Positions 1 through 9,161 are shown, numbered from the stretch's first letter. The stretch: DNA of 23,306 nt from Methanobacteriota archaeon (GCA_002725275.1 PBOE01000013.1:40215-63520), one strand, 5' to 3'. A program made the numbers and translations. Notes: a model not told the origin generated them from the letters alone.

Positions 1-2676
1 TCGGTTTACGTGAAATTCAAGCTGACCGACGACGATGCGTCCATCCTCGCTTGGACCACCACGCCCTGGACGCTTCCCGGAAACGTGGGACTGGCGGTCG
101 GCCCGGAGGTCACCTACGCCCGATGTCGAATCAAAGAAGCCGCCGGCGATTCGTGGACCGGCGCCGGTGGTGCCGACGTGGGCGAAGAAGTCATCTTGGC
201 CAAGGCACTGATGAAGGACGTGTTGCGACACCACGTCGAGGTCATCGAGGAATTCCCTGGCTCCGACCTCGTCGGCCGCTCCTACGAACCCCTCTTCCCG
301 GACGCTGTCCCAAGGGGCGAGTCCACCACCGCTTGGACGGTGCTGGCCGCCGATTGGGTCACGACCACCGACGGCACGGGCGTGGTCCATACGGCCGTCA
401 TGTACGGTGAGGACGACTACAACCTCGGCATGGAGGCGGGGCTTCCTGCTCACCACACCGTGGGCATGGACGGGTCCTTCGTCCCTGGCACCCACCCCGA
501 ACTTGACGGTCGGTACGTCAAGGGATGTGACGAGGTCATCATCGGCTTGCTCTCCGCACCGGGTGGAAGCAACGGTACCGGACCATCCAGCGGGTTGCTC
601 TACCGCGAGAAAGACTACCTCCACGACTACCCGCACTGTTGGCGAACCGACCACCCGCTTCTCTACTACGCCATGGATTCGTGGTTCGTCCGCATGACGG
701 CGGTCAAAGAAAATCTTCTCAAGTTCAACGATCAGGTCGAATGGGCGCCCGATTGGGTGGGCGAAGGTCGCTTCGGTGAGTGGCTTCGCAACGTCAAAGA
801 CTGGGCCATTTCCCGGGAGCGATACTGGGGCACGCCCTTGCCGGTTTGGCGAAGTGAAAGCGGCGAAATGAAGTGCATCGGCTCCATCAAGGAACTGCAA
901 GACGAGGTGGCCAAGGCGGTGGCTGCAGGCTTCGCCAACCCCGAATGCCCCGACGATGTCGACCTCCACCGTCCGGTGGTGGACGAGTTCACGCTCCTCT
1001 CCGACAGCGGCGAGCCCATGACCAGGGAACCCTTTGTCATGGACTGTTGGTTCGATTCCGGGTGCGCTCCCTTTGCCCAGTGGCACCACCCCTTCGATGA
1101 GGAACAGCGATTCAACGCCTCCTTCCCCGTGGATTACATCTGCGAAGGCGTCGACCAAACCCGAGGCTGGTTCTACACGTTGTTGGCCGTCTCGGCCACC
1201 GTCTTTGACGACATGGCCTACAAGCGATGCCTCTCGCTCGGTTTGATTTTGGACGCTGAAGGCAAGAAAATGTCCAAATCGCGAGGCAACATCGTCGACC
1301 CTTGGGACCACTTCAACCGCGAAGGCGCCGACGCCACGCGGTGGTACATGGTGACCGCCGGTGCACCTTGGAACCCCATGAAATTCGATCCCAACGGTGT
1401 GCGTGAGACGTACGCAAAGATGTTCCTCACGATGTGGAACGTCTACAAGTTCCACGCCGATTACGCCGCCCTCAATGGCTTCGACCCCGAGGCGCAATCC
1501 GTTCCCGTCAAAGACCGAAGCGCCCTCGACCGTTGGGTGCTCTCGAGGCTTCACACCGTCGCATCGCAGTACCACGACAATTTCACCAACTGGCAGTTTC
1601 ACAAAGCCTGCAGGGACCTCGAGGATTTCATCGTCAACGACGTTTCGAACTGGTACGTCCGAAGGAGCCGAAGGCGTCTTTGGGACGAAGCCGACAGCCA
1701 CGACAAGCTGTCGTGCCAGCACACGCTTCATGAGGTGTTGGAAACCGTTTGCAAACTGGTCGCACCGGTCTCGCCCTTCATGGTGGACCACATCCACCGA
1801 AACCTGACGGGCACCAGCGTTCACACCGCTGACTGGCCACTGGGCGTTCCAGGTGGCCTTGAAGGGGCAACGGCCGATGACTGGGACGATGTGGCCGCCA
1901 AAGCAACGGCTGTGCTGCCACCGCAAGACCTGGTGCTCGAACGGACGATGGCGCTCGTAAGAGAACTGGCCGAAGCCGGTCGACGCATTCGCATCGACGC
2001 TGGCCGTCGCCAACGGCTGCCATGCGCCCAAGGGTGGATCGTCGCCGGACCGGACCTCAGTGAATTCCACGATCTGCTGGCCGAGGAGTTGAACGTTGAA
2101 GCCATCGAGGTCGAGACCGACCTTGACCGGTTCCAACGCCTTGAACTGGCGCCCAACTTCAGGGCGCTCGCGCCCAAAGCACGGGCGGACGTCAACAAGG
2201 TCGCCGGAGCCATCCGAGAAGCGGCCGACCCGGAAGCCCTGCTGGCTTCCATTCACGACGGTGGCGCCGACGTGTTGGGCGTCCTGGTGGAGGCGACGGA
2301 CGTTGAAGTCAAACGGGTTGAACGTGAAGGCTTTGCCGCACAAACCGTCGAAGCGGAAGGCGATGAACAGCCACACCAAGTCAGTTTGGTGCTTGACATG
2401 AACGACACCCCTGCCTTGCTCTCCAAAGGCATGGCGAGGGACATCGTCCGTCGTGTTCAGGCCAAACGCAAGGACCTTGACCTCGCTATTGAAGCGACCA
2501 TCGACCTTGAAATCTGGATGGAACATGCACCTGAAATGATGGCCGGCGACCGGGAATGGGTGGCCACGGAAACTCGAGCGGCCGCCTGCGTCTTCCACGA
2601 AAGCGGCGCACAGCCCGCCGCCGACAGCGAACGCTTCGAAGTGGACGGCACAACGGTGCACTTCACCGTGAAGTGA
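1..2676 (+). CDS. ileS: Isoleucyl-tRNA synthetase, 5' end outside window
   Basis: Class I aminoacyl-tRNA synthetase that charges tRNA-Ile in the cytoplasm and edits misactivated valine. The frame is open from base 1, and the first visible residues (SVYVKFKL) belong to the conserved interior. The true start and the HIGH motif therefore lie upstream, and the GTG at position 10 is not the start. Of the 891 residues in the window, WTTTPWTLPGN (from residue 18) and GTGVVH...YGEDDY (from about 125) mark the CP1 editing domain. ISRERYWGTPLPVW (about 270) and DCWFDSG follow, with KMSKS at 423-427 as the catalytic loop. The anticodon-binding domain holds WYVRRSRRRLW. The blocks match the archaeal/eukaryotic-like IleRS. 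Roughly 190 N-terminal residues are probably missing, judged from typical family length. A GTG-started gene begins 9 bases after the stop, suggesting co-transcription. Confidence 0.97.
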   Translation, partial: SVYVKFKLTDDDASILAWTTTPWTLPGNVGLAVGPEVTYARCRIKEAAGDSWTGAGGADVGEEVILAKALMKDVLRHHVEVIEEFPGSDLVGRSYEPLFPDAVPRGESTTAWTVLAADWVTTTDGTGVVHTAVMYGEDDYNLGMEAGLPAHHTVGMDGSFVPGTHPELDGRYVKGCDEVIIGLLSAPGGSNGTGPSSGLLYREKDYLHDYPHCWRTDHPLLYYAMDSWFVRMTAVKENLLKFNDQVEWAPDWVGEGRFGEWLRNVKDWAISRERYWGTPLPVWRSESGEMKCIGSIKELQDEVAKAVAAGFANPECPDDVDLHRPVVDEFTLLSDSGEPMTREPFVMDCWFDSGCAPFAQWHHPFDEEQRFNASFPVDYICEGVDQTRGWFYTLLAVSATVFDDMAYKRCLSLGLILDAEGKKMSKSRGNIVDPWDHFNREGADATRWYMVTAGAPWNPMKFDPNGVRETYAKMFLTMWNVYKFHADYAALNGFDPEAQSVPVKDRSALDRWVLSRLHTVASQYHDNFTNWQFHKACRDLEDFIVNDVSNWYVRRSRRRLWDEADSHDKLSCQHTLHEVLETVCKLVAPVSPFMVDHIHRNLTGTSVHTADWPLGVPGGLEGATADDWDDVAAKATAVLPPQDLVLERTMALVRELAEAGRRIRIDAGRRQRLPCAQGWIVAGPDLSEFHDLLAEELNVEAIEVETDLDRFQRLELAPNFRALAPKARADVNKVAGAIREAADPEALLASIHDGGADVLGVLVEATDVEVKRVEREGFAAQTVEAEGDEQPHQVSLVLDMNDTPALLSKGMARDIVRRVQAKRKDLDLAIEATIDLEIWMEHAPEMMAGDREWVATETRAAACVFHESGAQPAADSERFEVDGTTVHFTVK

Positions 2677-2685
2677 GGCTTCGTC

Positions 2686-3438
2686 GTGCGAATCGTCTCG
2701 TTGGTGCCCAGCCTCACGCTGACCCTGTTTGACTTTGGGCTCACCGATCAAGAAATCGTCGGGCGGACGCCGTGGTGCATACACCCCGCCGGTGCGGTGG
2801 AGGCCGTCCCCGTGGTGGGCGGTACCAAGACCCCCACCCTATCGAAAATCCTCGCCGCCAAGCCGGACCTCGTGGTCATGGACCGGGATGAGAACCCCAA
2901 AGCCGTCTACGATTGGTGCAATGAACAGGGCCTGGCGACCTTCGTCTGCCACGTTCAGCACCCCTCCGAGGTCCCGGCCATGCTGCGCGACCTGGGTGAA
3001 GCGGTTGGGAAATTGACGGCAGCTGAAACCTACGCAACGGCCATCGAATCCCTCCTTGAAGAGCAACCCGTCAGTCGCTCAAGAACGGCGCTTCCGTTGA
3101 TTTGGCACGACCCGCTGATGGCCGCCAACGGGGCAACCTACGCCGGCAACATGTTGGCTTGCCTCGGCTACCACGTCCCCGTCATTGAACCGGAAGGAAC
3201 CGGCTACCCCGTGGTGACACCTGACACGATCGTCGAACACGGCATCACCGACCTCTTTCTTTCCAGCGAGCCGCACGAATTTACCACGGCCGAAGGCGAG
3301 GCGCTGGACGCAGCACTTCAACGACGTACCGAATCGCCGCCTGCGATTCACTTCATCGACGGCGAGGATTTGACGTGGATGGGAAGCCGGACGGCCGAGG
3401 CACTGCAACGGCTACGAAGGTCCCTCACCGGCTCCTGA
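2686..3438 (+). CDS. BtuF/TroA-like helical-backbone metal receptor, no signal peptide
   Basis: A 250-residue protein with the fold signature of periplasmic-binding proteins for cobalamin or ferric siderophores. It opens with RIVSLVPSLTLTLF, followed by GRTPWCIHP, VGGTKTPTLSKILAAKPDLV and a DRDENPKAVYDW segment, all typical of the BtuF group. It begins with GTG right at the conserved first strand, so there is no room for a signal peptide or lipobox. The protein should be cytoplasmic or non-classically located. No permease or ATPase partner lies nearby, so a transport role is not supported by context. Similar signal-less BtuF-like proteins are known in other genomes, mostly without an assigned function. 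It follows ileS by 9 bases and probably shares its transcript. The family call is strong; the ligand (corrinoid, metal or other) is unknown. Confidence 0.82.
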   Translation: MRIVSLVPSLTLTLFDFGLTDQEIVGRTPWCIHPAGAVEAVPVVGGTKTPTLSKILAAKPDLVVMDRDENPKAVYDWCNEQGLATFVCHVQHPSEVPAMLRDLGEAVGKLTAAETYATAIESLLEEQPVSRSRTALPLIWHDPLMAANGATYAGNMLACLGYHVPVIEPEGTGYPVVTPDTIVEHGITDLFLSSEPHEFTTAEGEALDAALQRRTESPPAIHFIDGEDLTWMGSRTAEALQRLRRSLTGS

Positions 3439-3490
3439 ACTGCGAACGAATGCGCCTTGCATGCCAAGCGACGGCTTCAAATCACGCCCA

Positions 3491-3504
3491 AGCGAGGGGC
3501 TGGC
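3491..3504 (+). promoter_or_regulatory. Ribosome binding site deciding the lipoprotein start
   Basis: The sequence GAGGGG at 3494-3499 lies 5 bases before the ATG at 3505. It favours this start, which also gives a clean lipoprotein signal peptide, over the in-frame ATG at 3457. Confidence 0.6.
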
Positions 3505-4899
3505 ATGCGCAGGACACTCCTCGTGGCGGCCATGGCCCTGTCCATGCTGCTGGCGGGATGCTTTGGCGACGGAAGCGGAACCGTGGCCAACGAAGAAACG
3601 CCGTCCATGTTTGATGCGTACCAGCGAATCGACGCGCAGCCCCACGAGGACGAACGCCTGTTCGTCACGGTGGACCTGCGAACCAACGAAACCACGAACA
3701 CCACGTGGGCCGTCTTCGACGCTTCCTACGGCGGCAACTGCTGCGAACACTACCTGGCCACCGACATCGACGGTCAAATCCTCAACATTGGTGGTGAATA
3801 CCCCGTGTTTTCCGTTGACCGAGGCCACCTCTGGGACACCTACATCCCTCCCGCTCTCCCCGACCAGCAATGTCGCACCTTTGTGCCGACCAACCCCGGC
3901 CAAGAAGGACTGGGTGAGGGCAGCATCGTGCAGGCGACCAACGGAGACATCATCTCCATGTCGTGGTTCCCCTACGTCGGTGGCGACCTCAAACTGGACA
4001 AATTCTACGCCATTCTCTACGACGCCTCCGAAGAGGAATGGAAGTGGTGCTACAACCGCATCACGGAACCGTTCTACGACCGATCGTGGCAGGTGGAGGT
4101 CATCGGCCCCATCAGTTCCTCCATCGGTGACGGCGAATGGGCCAGCATCGTGGTTTCCAACTTCTGGCACCAAACCCAGAATGCTGGCGGTCAAATCAGC
4201 GTCGACGGTCTGAACTACTACCCGTTCCAGTTCCCTGGTCGGGACGGCGGAGACCCGCCCATCGAACTGGACCTTGATTTCACGGCGGCCGACCTGCCTG
4301 CATACTGGGACGTCAACAAACCCCACAAGGAAATGCGGGCCTTCCCCTTGCCGAGCGGTGGGCTGATCTTCCCGGCCTACTACAACAACGGCAACGCGGC
4401 CTACATGGACACGACCCTTTCGTGGAACGAACTGGAGGTTCAATTCCCTTCCGAGTTCTGCCAGATTGACCGGAAAGGGACGCTCCATTGCGTCGCCAAC
4501 AGCGGCACGACCTTCACCCACTACATGTCCACCGATGGTGCCGTGAGCTGGGCCAACCACACGTACACGCTCGACGCCACCGCTTCACAAATCGAAGAGT
4601 GGGAATTCCAAGCCAATGGAGAGCTCGACCAGTTCATCTTGAACGTTCGATACCAGTCCACTGAAGGCCCGGACGTCGACACCGTCTATCACGTGCGCGG
4701 CTACTCAACGGACATGTCGCCCGACACCCTCACCTACATTGGCCAGGGCGACCTCGACTCAACCTCAGGTGCAGGAAACGACATCCGGTTTGACTTCGCG
4801 TCACTTGCTATCCTCAACGACGGTGGCGTGGTCGTGGCCTACCACGATTCCACCGACCCGGACCCCTTGTTTGCGGTCGAACTGGACTTGCCCGCCTAA
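3505..4899 (+). CDS. Large secreted lipoprotein of unknown function
   Basis: The start is set at the ATG preceded by GAGGGG (3494-3499), not at an ATG 48 bases upstream, because this places MRRTLLVAAMALSMLLAGC directly at the N-terminus: a basic start, a hydrophobic core and lipobox LAGC with Cys19 as the lipidated residue. The mature part (about 445 residues) is acidic and rich in Trp, Tyr, Asn and Thr, typical of an extracellular beta-rich protein. It contains paired cysteines (CCEH). A segment near residues 350-358 (STDGAVSW) resembles, but does not exactly match, the Asp-box of sialidase/BNR beta-propellers, so a propeller fold is only a suggestion. I recognise no catalytic signature. The gap from the BtuF-like gene is 66 bases. 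Its stop overlaps the stop of the convergent MutS-like gene by 4 bases. Confidence 0.85.
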   Translation: MRRTLLVAAMALSMLLAGCFGDGSGTVANEETPSMFDAYQRIDAQPHEDERLFVTVDLRTNETTNTTWAVFDASYGGNCCEHYLATDIDGQILNIGGEYPVFSVDRGHLWDTYIPPALPDQQCRTFVPTNPGQEGLGEGSIVQATNGDIISMSWFPYVGGDLKLDKFYAILYDASEEEWKWCYNRITEPFYDRSWQVEVIGPISSSIGDGEWASIVVSNFWHQTQNAGGQISVDGLNYYPFQFPGRDGGDPPIELDLDFTAADLPAYWDVNKPHKEMRAFPLPSGGLIFPAYYNNGNAAYMDTTLSWNELEVQFPSEFCQIDRKGTLHCVANSGTTFTHYMSTDGAVSWANHTYTLDATASQIEEWEFQANGELDQFILNVRYQSTEGPDVDTVYHVRGYSTDMSPDTLTYIGQGDLDSTSGAGNDIRFDFASLAILNDGGVVVAYHDSTDPDPLFAVELDLPA

Positions 4900-6899
4900 T
4901 CTTCCTCGGCGAACATGCCCAGGATGTCACCAAAGAGCGCCTTGGCGTGGCCCGTGCTTTTCTCAACCAGCCGTTTCACGATGAGTTCGGGCGTGGACCG
5001 AGCGAGATGGTTTCGCTTTGGCGTTCGGTCGACCAGCAGCTCCAAATCCGCCCCCAAACCGCTTGCTTCAATGCCGTCAACTCGCAAGTCATCTCGCCCG
5101 GTGGCCCCGAGAATGGCCGGGGCGAGGTGGGTCACGAGAAGCATGGTCGTGTCGGGTTGAGCCTCAGCGGCCAGCAACATGCCGGCAATGATGCGAGCCC
5201 CAGCCCCCGGTTCGGTGATGGCTTCGAGCTCGTCGGCCAAGATCAACTTCGGCGTGGGGTCGCTCACGACCGTGGCCAATTCAACCAGCGTCTGCTCCAA
5301 CGCTCCAGCGCTTTGCGTGCCACCTGCCTTGGCGAGGATGTGAAGCGCCTCCACCTTTCCAATTCGGGCCTTTCGAGCGGGGACGGGCAAACCCATGTGG
5401 CCCAGAATGCAAGCGTACGCCATGCACTCCAGCAGCGTCGTCTTGCCGCCGGAATTGGCGCCAGTCAGGAGGGCCAACGATTGCTGATCGCCCTTGTCGG
5501 CGGCCGCACCCAAACCGTACGTGACCGGGTCGGGATCGACACCCAGGAGGACGTGCCGGCCTTCGTCCAGCCAAAGCCCGTGATTCACGAGTTCGGGCAT
5601 CACGCACCGATCGTGGTGAGCCCATCGGGCGATGGCCAGCCACTGGTCGGCCTCGATGAGCCGACTGACGGCGACCTCGCAGTGGGGTTTCAGCGGGCCC
5701 AACTGTTGCGCCAGGTTGACGAGGTGATCCGTCTCTTCGGCCTTGAGTTTGGACTCCAAGGCAGCGTCGATGCCGTCAATCGTCTGGCGATCGATTTTGG
5801 CAGGCCATGCGTCCGTGAAGATGTCAAACGGGCAGCGTAGGTGAGCCGGCTCCAAGAACGCAGCGAGGTGTTCCCTCGCCTGTTGCATGGCCTCCTGAAT
5901 CACGTGGCCCGTAGCGTCGCGCAACTTTCGCTGAAACGCCGTCCCGTCGGCCAACGCCTCGAGCAATTCTGCGCCCGATAGGGCCATTTTGGCATCGTTC
6001 ATGGCGTTCTCGACCTGCTGGTTGACGTCCGTTTCGAGTTGCTTGACCGTCCCCCACAATTCGTCTTTGATGCGAGCGACGTCTTCGACGGACGAAGCGT
6101 CACCCAACAGCGCCATCGTTTCAGGAAGGGAAGTCAACGGCTGCAGCGAGGCTCGCAAGGATTGCAGGGCTTCGTTGTCGGGTAACCGGTCGGCGTTCAG
6201 GGCCTCCACCACGCCGCACAACACGTCCAGTGTCTTCCGGTTGTGCGTGAACCAATCGATGGTGCGCTCGGGGAGCACGAGGGCTTCGTCGGGTGCGGAA
6301 CCCAGCACCAACCACCCGTCGGGGGCCTCCATCGGGGCGCCCGGACCCAGCCACGACACGGTTTTGAACACAGTGTAGTCTTTCCACGATTCCTGTTCAG
6401 TGGGCTGAAGAACCCTGCAGTACCGTTTGAGGTGGTCGAGCGGTTCGGGCGAAACCACCACCCGTTCGTAGCGCTCTTGCTTTTCTTTCAGCCGGCCAAG
6501 TTGGGCCCAAGCCTCGCGGGTGGTCTCGAGCCAAGTGGCGTCGAGCTTCATCGCTGCGCCCGTCAAGCGTCGGCGAGGTTCGGGGTCGGCCACCGGCATC
6601 AACAGACCCATCCGTTCTCGGGTGGCAGCGCATGCCGCAAAGGATTGAACGTGAGCGAGCAGATGCTGGTGCAGTTTTTTTGCTTCTTTGGTGGCCAAGA
6701 ACGAGCCTTCACCCCCAGCGTAAGACCGAGCCAGCGACAGGGCACGCTTGACCGACAGCCCCTCAACCTCCGCCAGACGGCCCACATCGCCCGAAGCGAG
6801 GGTGGAGACGACGGCTTCCTCAGACCCAAAGTGCTCTCTCATCTTCGAAGCCATACGTTCGGTCACACCGGGCAGCGTGGTCAAAACCATGGCGACCAT
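4896..6899 (-). CDS. Archaeal MutS-like ATPase with N-terminal helix-hairpin-helix region
   Basis: A 667-residue protein of the MutS superfamily, closest in layout to the MutS2/MutS5-like archaeal branch. Residues 1-55 (LTTLPGVTERMASKM and VEGLSVKRALSLA) look like paired helix-hairpin-helix DNA-binding units. A long helical lever/core region follows. The ABC-type ATPase has Walker A GANSGGKTTLL near residue 480, Walker B LILADELEAI near 555 and a His-loop LLVTHLAP near 590. I see no mismatch-recognition domain (no FxE motif) and no C-terminal Smr nuclease domain, so classical mismatch repair is unlikely. Structure or branched-DNA binding is a better guess, as inferred from family knowledge. 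The ATG at 6897-6899 is used; an ATG three codons later is also possible. No partner MutL is in the window. Confidence 0.88.
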   Translation of the reverse strand: MVAMVLTTLPGVTERMASKMREHFGSEEAVVSTLASGDVGRLAEVEGLSVKRALSLARSYAGGEGSFLATKEAKKLHQHLLAHVQSFAACAATRERMGLLMPVADPEPRRRLTGAAMKLDATWLETTREAWAQLGRLKEKQERYERVVVSPEPLDHLKRYCRVLQPTEQESWKDYTVFKTVSWLGPGAPMEAPDGWLVLGSAPDEALVLPERTIDWFTHNRKTLDVLCGVVEALNADRLPDNEALQSLRASLQPLTSLPETMALLGDASSVEDVARIKDELWGTVKQLETDVNQQVENAMNDAKMALSGAELLEALADGTAFQRKLRDATGHVIQEAMQQAREHLAAFLEPAHLRCPFDIFTDAWPAKIDRQTIDGIDAALESKLKAEETDHLVNLAQQLGPLKPHCEVAVSRLIEADQWLAIARWAHHDRCVMPELVNHGLWLDEGRHVLLGVDPDPVTYGLGAAADKGDQQSLALLTGANSGGKTTLLECMAYACILGHMGLPVPARKARIGKVEALHILAKAGGTQSAGALEQTLVELATVVSDPTPKLILADELEAITEPGAGARIIAGMLLAAEAQPDTTMLLVTHLAPAILGATGRDDLRVDGIEASGLGADLELLVDRTPKRNHLARSTPELIVKRLVEKSTGHAKALFGDILGMFAEED

Positions 6900-6954
6900 C
6901 GTTTGTCAAGGGCTTAAGAGGATGACGCTGGGGGGAACGATTGAAGCATGATTG

Positions 6955-6980
6955 TGACCGGGTTTGACGTCAACGGGTCA
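6955..6980. promoter_or_regulatory. Nested palindromic element in a divergent intergenic region
   Basis: A perfect 10-base palindrome TTGACGTCAA (6964-6973) lies inside arms TGACC (6955-6959) and GGTCA (6976-6980). The outer arms are centred one base off the inner palindrome. The site lies between the divergent MutS-like gene and the small gene at 7037, where an operator could sit. No regulator is known to bind it, so function is a guess. A weaker 5-base dyad, CAGAG/CTCTG, follows at 6996-7012. Confidence 0.3.
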
Positions 6981-7036
6981 TCTATTGAGAATCTACAGAG
7001 AACGTTCCTCTGCGTGGTGCTGCTGGCCGGTTCAAC

Positions 7037-7306
7037 ATGGGACTGATCAGAGAGAAGGTGTGGAGCACCGATGCTCCAACTTATGACCGCACGTGGGTTG
7101 AAATTGAGGCGTTGCTCGAGCAAGCCGTTCAGGAAATGAAGACGCAGCATGCCAAGTACAAACTGAGAAAGTTGACGGGGCCAAAAGCGGACAAGATGCG
7201 AGCTCTGATGAAGTACACCCGAGCCAAGGCGGTGGTTGAAACGCTGCGATGGACCATCGGGGTACGCGGTCAGATGTCACCCCTCGATGAACCGCTTCGG
7301 TCGTGA
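7037..7306 (+). CDS. Small basic helical protein, unknown
   Basis: An 89-residue frame, MGLIREKVWSTDAPTYD onward, that fills the space between a divergent MutS-like gene and a convergent hydrolase gene, stopping 2 bases before the latter's stop. It is rich in Lys, Arg and Glu and probably mostly alpha-helical (for example EIEALLEQAVQEMK and ADKMRALMKYTRAK). There is no signal peptide, membrane segment or cysteine. The tight fit of its 3' end to its neighbour and its coding-like composition argue that it is real. I do not recognise the family. A basic helical protein of this size could bind nucleic acid, but nothing specific shows it. No clear ribosome binding site precedes the ATG. Confidence 0.6.
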   Translation: MGLIREKVWSTDAPTYDRTWVEIEALLEQAVQEMKTQHAKYKLRKLTGPKADKMRALMKYTRAKAVVETLRWTIGVRGQMSPLDEPLRS

Positions 7307-7308
7307 GA

Positions 7309-9114
7309 TCAACACAGGCGTTGGCCGTCACCGCCGTAATCCTGCATGGGCGCTTGGAAGAGGTCATCGCAGGTGCGCTTGACAAGGGGCAGCGTGAGCG
7401 TTGATTCGGCCCAATTGATGGAATAACCGCCAGCCGCCGCCGGGGAGGGCACGTAGTCACGACCGGTTTGCGACATCGTGATGACGATGGATTCGCCTTC
7501 TTCGAGGAAGATGTCCATCGCCATGAACTCCATCTTACCGAGGACGGTTTGGAAACCAACCAGGGCTTCTTGACCGTCACGCCCGCCTTCATGGAATCGG
7601 AAATCCATGACGGCGTGCCCCAATCGCAATCCGTTGCCGTCACTCATTTCGAGGTAGCCGTGTGCACCGTTGGCGGTGTGCGGGGTGACGGCGATGTGGA
7701 AGGTCGGCATGCCCGCAATGTAGACGTCCTCTTCGAAGGGTCCGTACGTCATCGTGATCGATTCGGTGGTGGTGACCATGGAGGCGCCTGAGGGGTTCAA
7801 GTCAGCCGCTGAAATTTCGAGGTACTCGGTGTCCGGTGCGGGGTAGGTGCTTTCGAACCTCCAACCGCCGCGGTTGTCCTGCATTTCCACACCCAACGTC
7901 GGCGCTCGTCCCTCGCCCTTGAGGTACCAGTCAAACCAATACAGCATCTCGTCGGCCCAGTCCCATCGCAGCGTGTACGGATAAGCCTCCGCACCCTCGC
8001 CCGACGGTAAGGCGCTGTGGCCGGATGTTCGGTCGGGATAGTCATGGGCCCATTGACCAGCGAGCGTTTTGATTTCGATGCCCGCCTCCTCGACGATTTG
8101 GTGCGTGGGGAACGACATGTGCGGGTCGACGTTCCAATCCTGCATGCCTTGAATGATGTAGACGGACCCGTTGTAGTTCTCGATGACGCGGTCAAGGAAC
8201 GAACGCTCGGTCCAGTAGTCGTTACCGGCGTAGGTGACCATGCCACCCGAAAGGTAGGCAGCCGGGCCGTTCACGTAGCCCTCGAGGTAGCCTTCGCACA
8301 ACGTGTGGGCGTCTTCGCTGTCGCCGTCGATGCCAAAGGATCCGTAGACGCCGTTGTGCATGATCATCCCGCGTGCTTCCATGCTGCCGTTGCGCCACAT
8401 CAGTTCGTGGACGCCGATGAGGCCGGACATCGGCACGATGGTGGCAAGATGGGGGTTGCCGAAGGTGGCGGCTTGCCACGGGGTGGAGCCGTCGTAGGAC
8501 TTGCCGATCATGCCCACTTTGCCGTTGGACCATGGCTGGGTCCCCAACCACGTCACGGCGGCGTCGATACCACGCTGCTCGTCGGTGCCCATGAGGTCCA
8601 TGCAGTGGTTGGACTCCCCCGTCCCAAAGACCGAAACCTGAGCGACACCGAAGCCGTGGGGCACGTAGTTTTCGATGAGCATTCGACCGAGGCGGTCAGC
8701 TGGTGTGAGGGCGTCGACGTCGCCGTCGTTGTAGTACGGTCCAACTTCAGCGATGACCGGGACTTGACACGAAGCATCAAGTGAATCACTCTCCCAATCG
8801 CACCCTTCGATGACGGGCAACCAAAGGCCGAGGTGGACCGTGGCATCGCCGGTCAACCCTGCGCCACCGTCCGCTGCGGTGATGGTGGGCACCGGGACGT
8901 AAACAGAACGCACTTCGTCGATGAGGTGGGAGCCGTTGACGCTCACTCGAGCATAAATGTCGGTGTCGTCGTAGGCCAGGTCAGAACGATCCCAAGGTTC
9001 AGGGTAAACCGAAGTGTCGCTTTCAACCGGTTGCTCAACGCTGTCTTCGCCAAAACACCCGGCGAGCATGCTGGTCGAGAACAGGAGCACAACCAGCACG
9101 GGCTTGAGGTCCAT
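7309..9114 (-). CDS. Lipoprotein S15/CocE-family serine hydrolase (X-Pro dipeptidyl-peptidase-like)
   Basis: A 601-residue exported hydrolase. The N-terminus [20 protein letters not shown] is a lipoprotein signal with lipidated Cys20. The alpha/beta-hydrolase core carries the nucleophile motif GKSYDG near residue 205, the acid in GMQDWNVDP near 323 and the histidine in GQWAHDYPD near 355, spaced as in the X-Pro dipeptidyl-peptidase/CocE group. The C-terminal 200 residues, from about 400, are beta-rich and match the jelly-roll domain of that family. Members cleave X-Pro dipeptides, acyl esters or glutaryl-type amides; the substrate cannot be told from sequence. Lipid anchoring outside the cell suggests use on peptides or esters in the surrounding water. 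Thioredoxin lies 49 bases upstream on the same strand. Confidence 0.9.
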   Translation of the reverse strand: MDLKPVLVVLLFSTSMLAGCFGEDSVEQPVESDTSVYPEPWDRSDLAYDDTDIYARVSVNGSHLIDEVRSVYVPVPTITAADGGAGLTGDATVHLGLWLPVIEGCDWESDSLDASCQVPVIAEVGPYYNDGDVDALTPADRLGRMLIENYVPHGFGVAQVSVFGTGESNHCMDLMGTDEQRGIDAAVTWLGTQPWSNGKVGMIGKSYDGSTPWQAATFGNPHLATIVPMSGLIGVHELMWRNGSMEARGMIMHNGVYGSFGIDGDSEDAHTLCEGYLEGYVNGPAAYLSGGMVTYAGNDYWTERSFLDRVIENYNGSVYIIQGMQDWNVDPHMSFPTHQIVEEAGIEIKTLAGQWAHDYPDRTSGHSALPSGEGAEAYPYTLRWDWADEMLYWFDWYLKGEGRAPTLGVEMQDNRGGWRFESTYPAPDTEYLEISAADLNPSGASMVTTTESITMTYGPFEEDVYIAGMPTFHIAVTPHTANGAHGYLEMSDGNGLRLGHAVMDFRFHEGGRDGQEALVGFQTVLGKMEFMAMDIFLEEGESIVITMSQTGRDYVPSPAAAGGYSINWAESTLTLPLVKRTCDDLFQAPMQDYGGDGQRLC

Positions 9115-9117
9115 GGC

Positions 9118-9161
9118 ATCACGGGGTTGTCAACTTCTCTTGAACCAATCGGACCCGTGAT
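9118..9161 (-). promoter_or_regulatory. Inverted repeat in the thioredoxin-hydrolase intergenic gap
   Basis: Perfect 8-base arms, ATCACGGG (9118-9125) and CCCGTGAT (9154-9161), flank a 28-base spacer. Inside it GGTTGTCAA and TTGAACC can also nearly pair, with a 2-base bulge. It fills almost the whole 49-base gap. As RNA it could form a two-part hairpin just before the hydrolase start and so affect expression of the second gene, or protect the 3' end of the thioredoxin message. Function is inferred from position only. Confidence 0.35.

Noticed and set aside
3412..4560. 382-residue minus-strand frame opposite the large lipoprotein
   Set aside because: The plus-strand frame has a ribosome binding site, a signal peptide and a lipobox; the minus frame has none of these.
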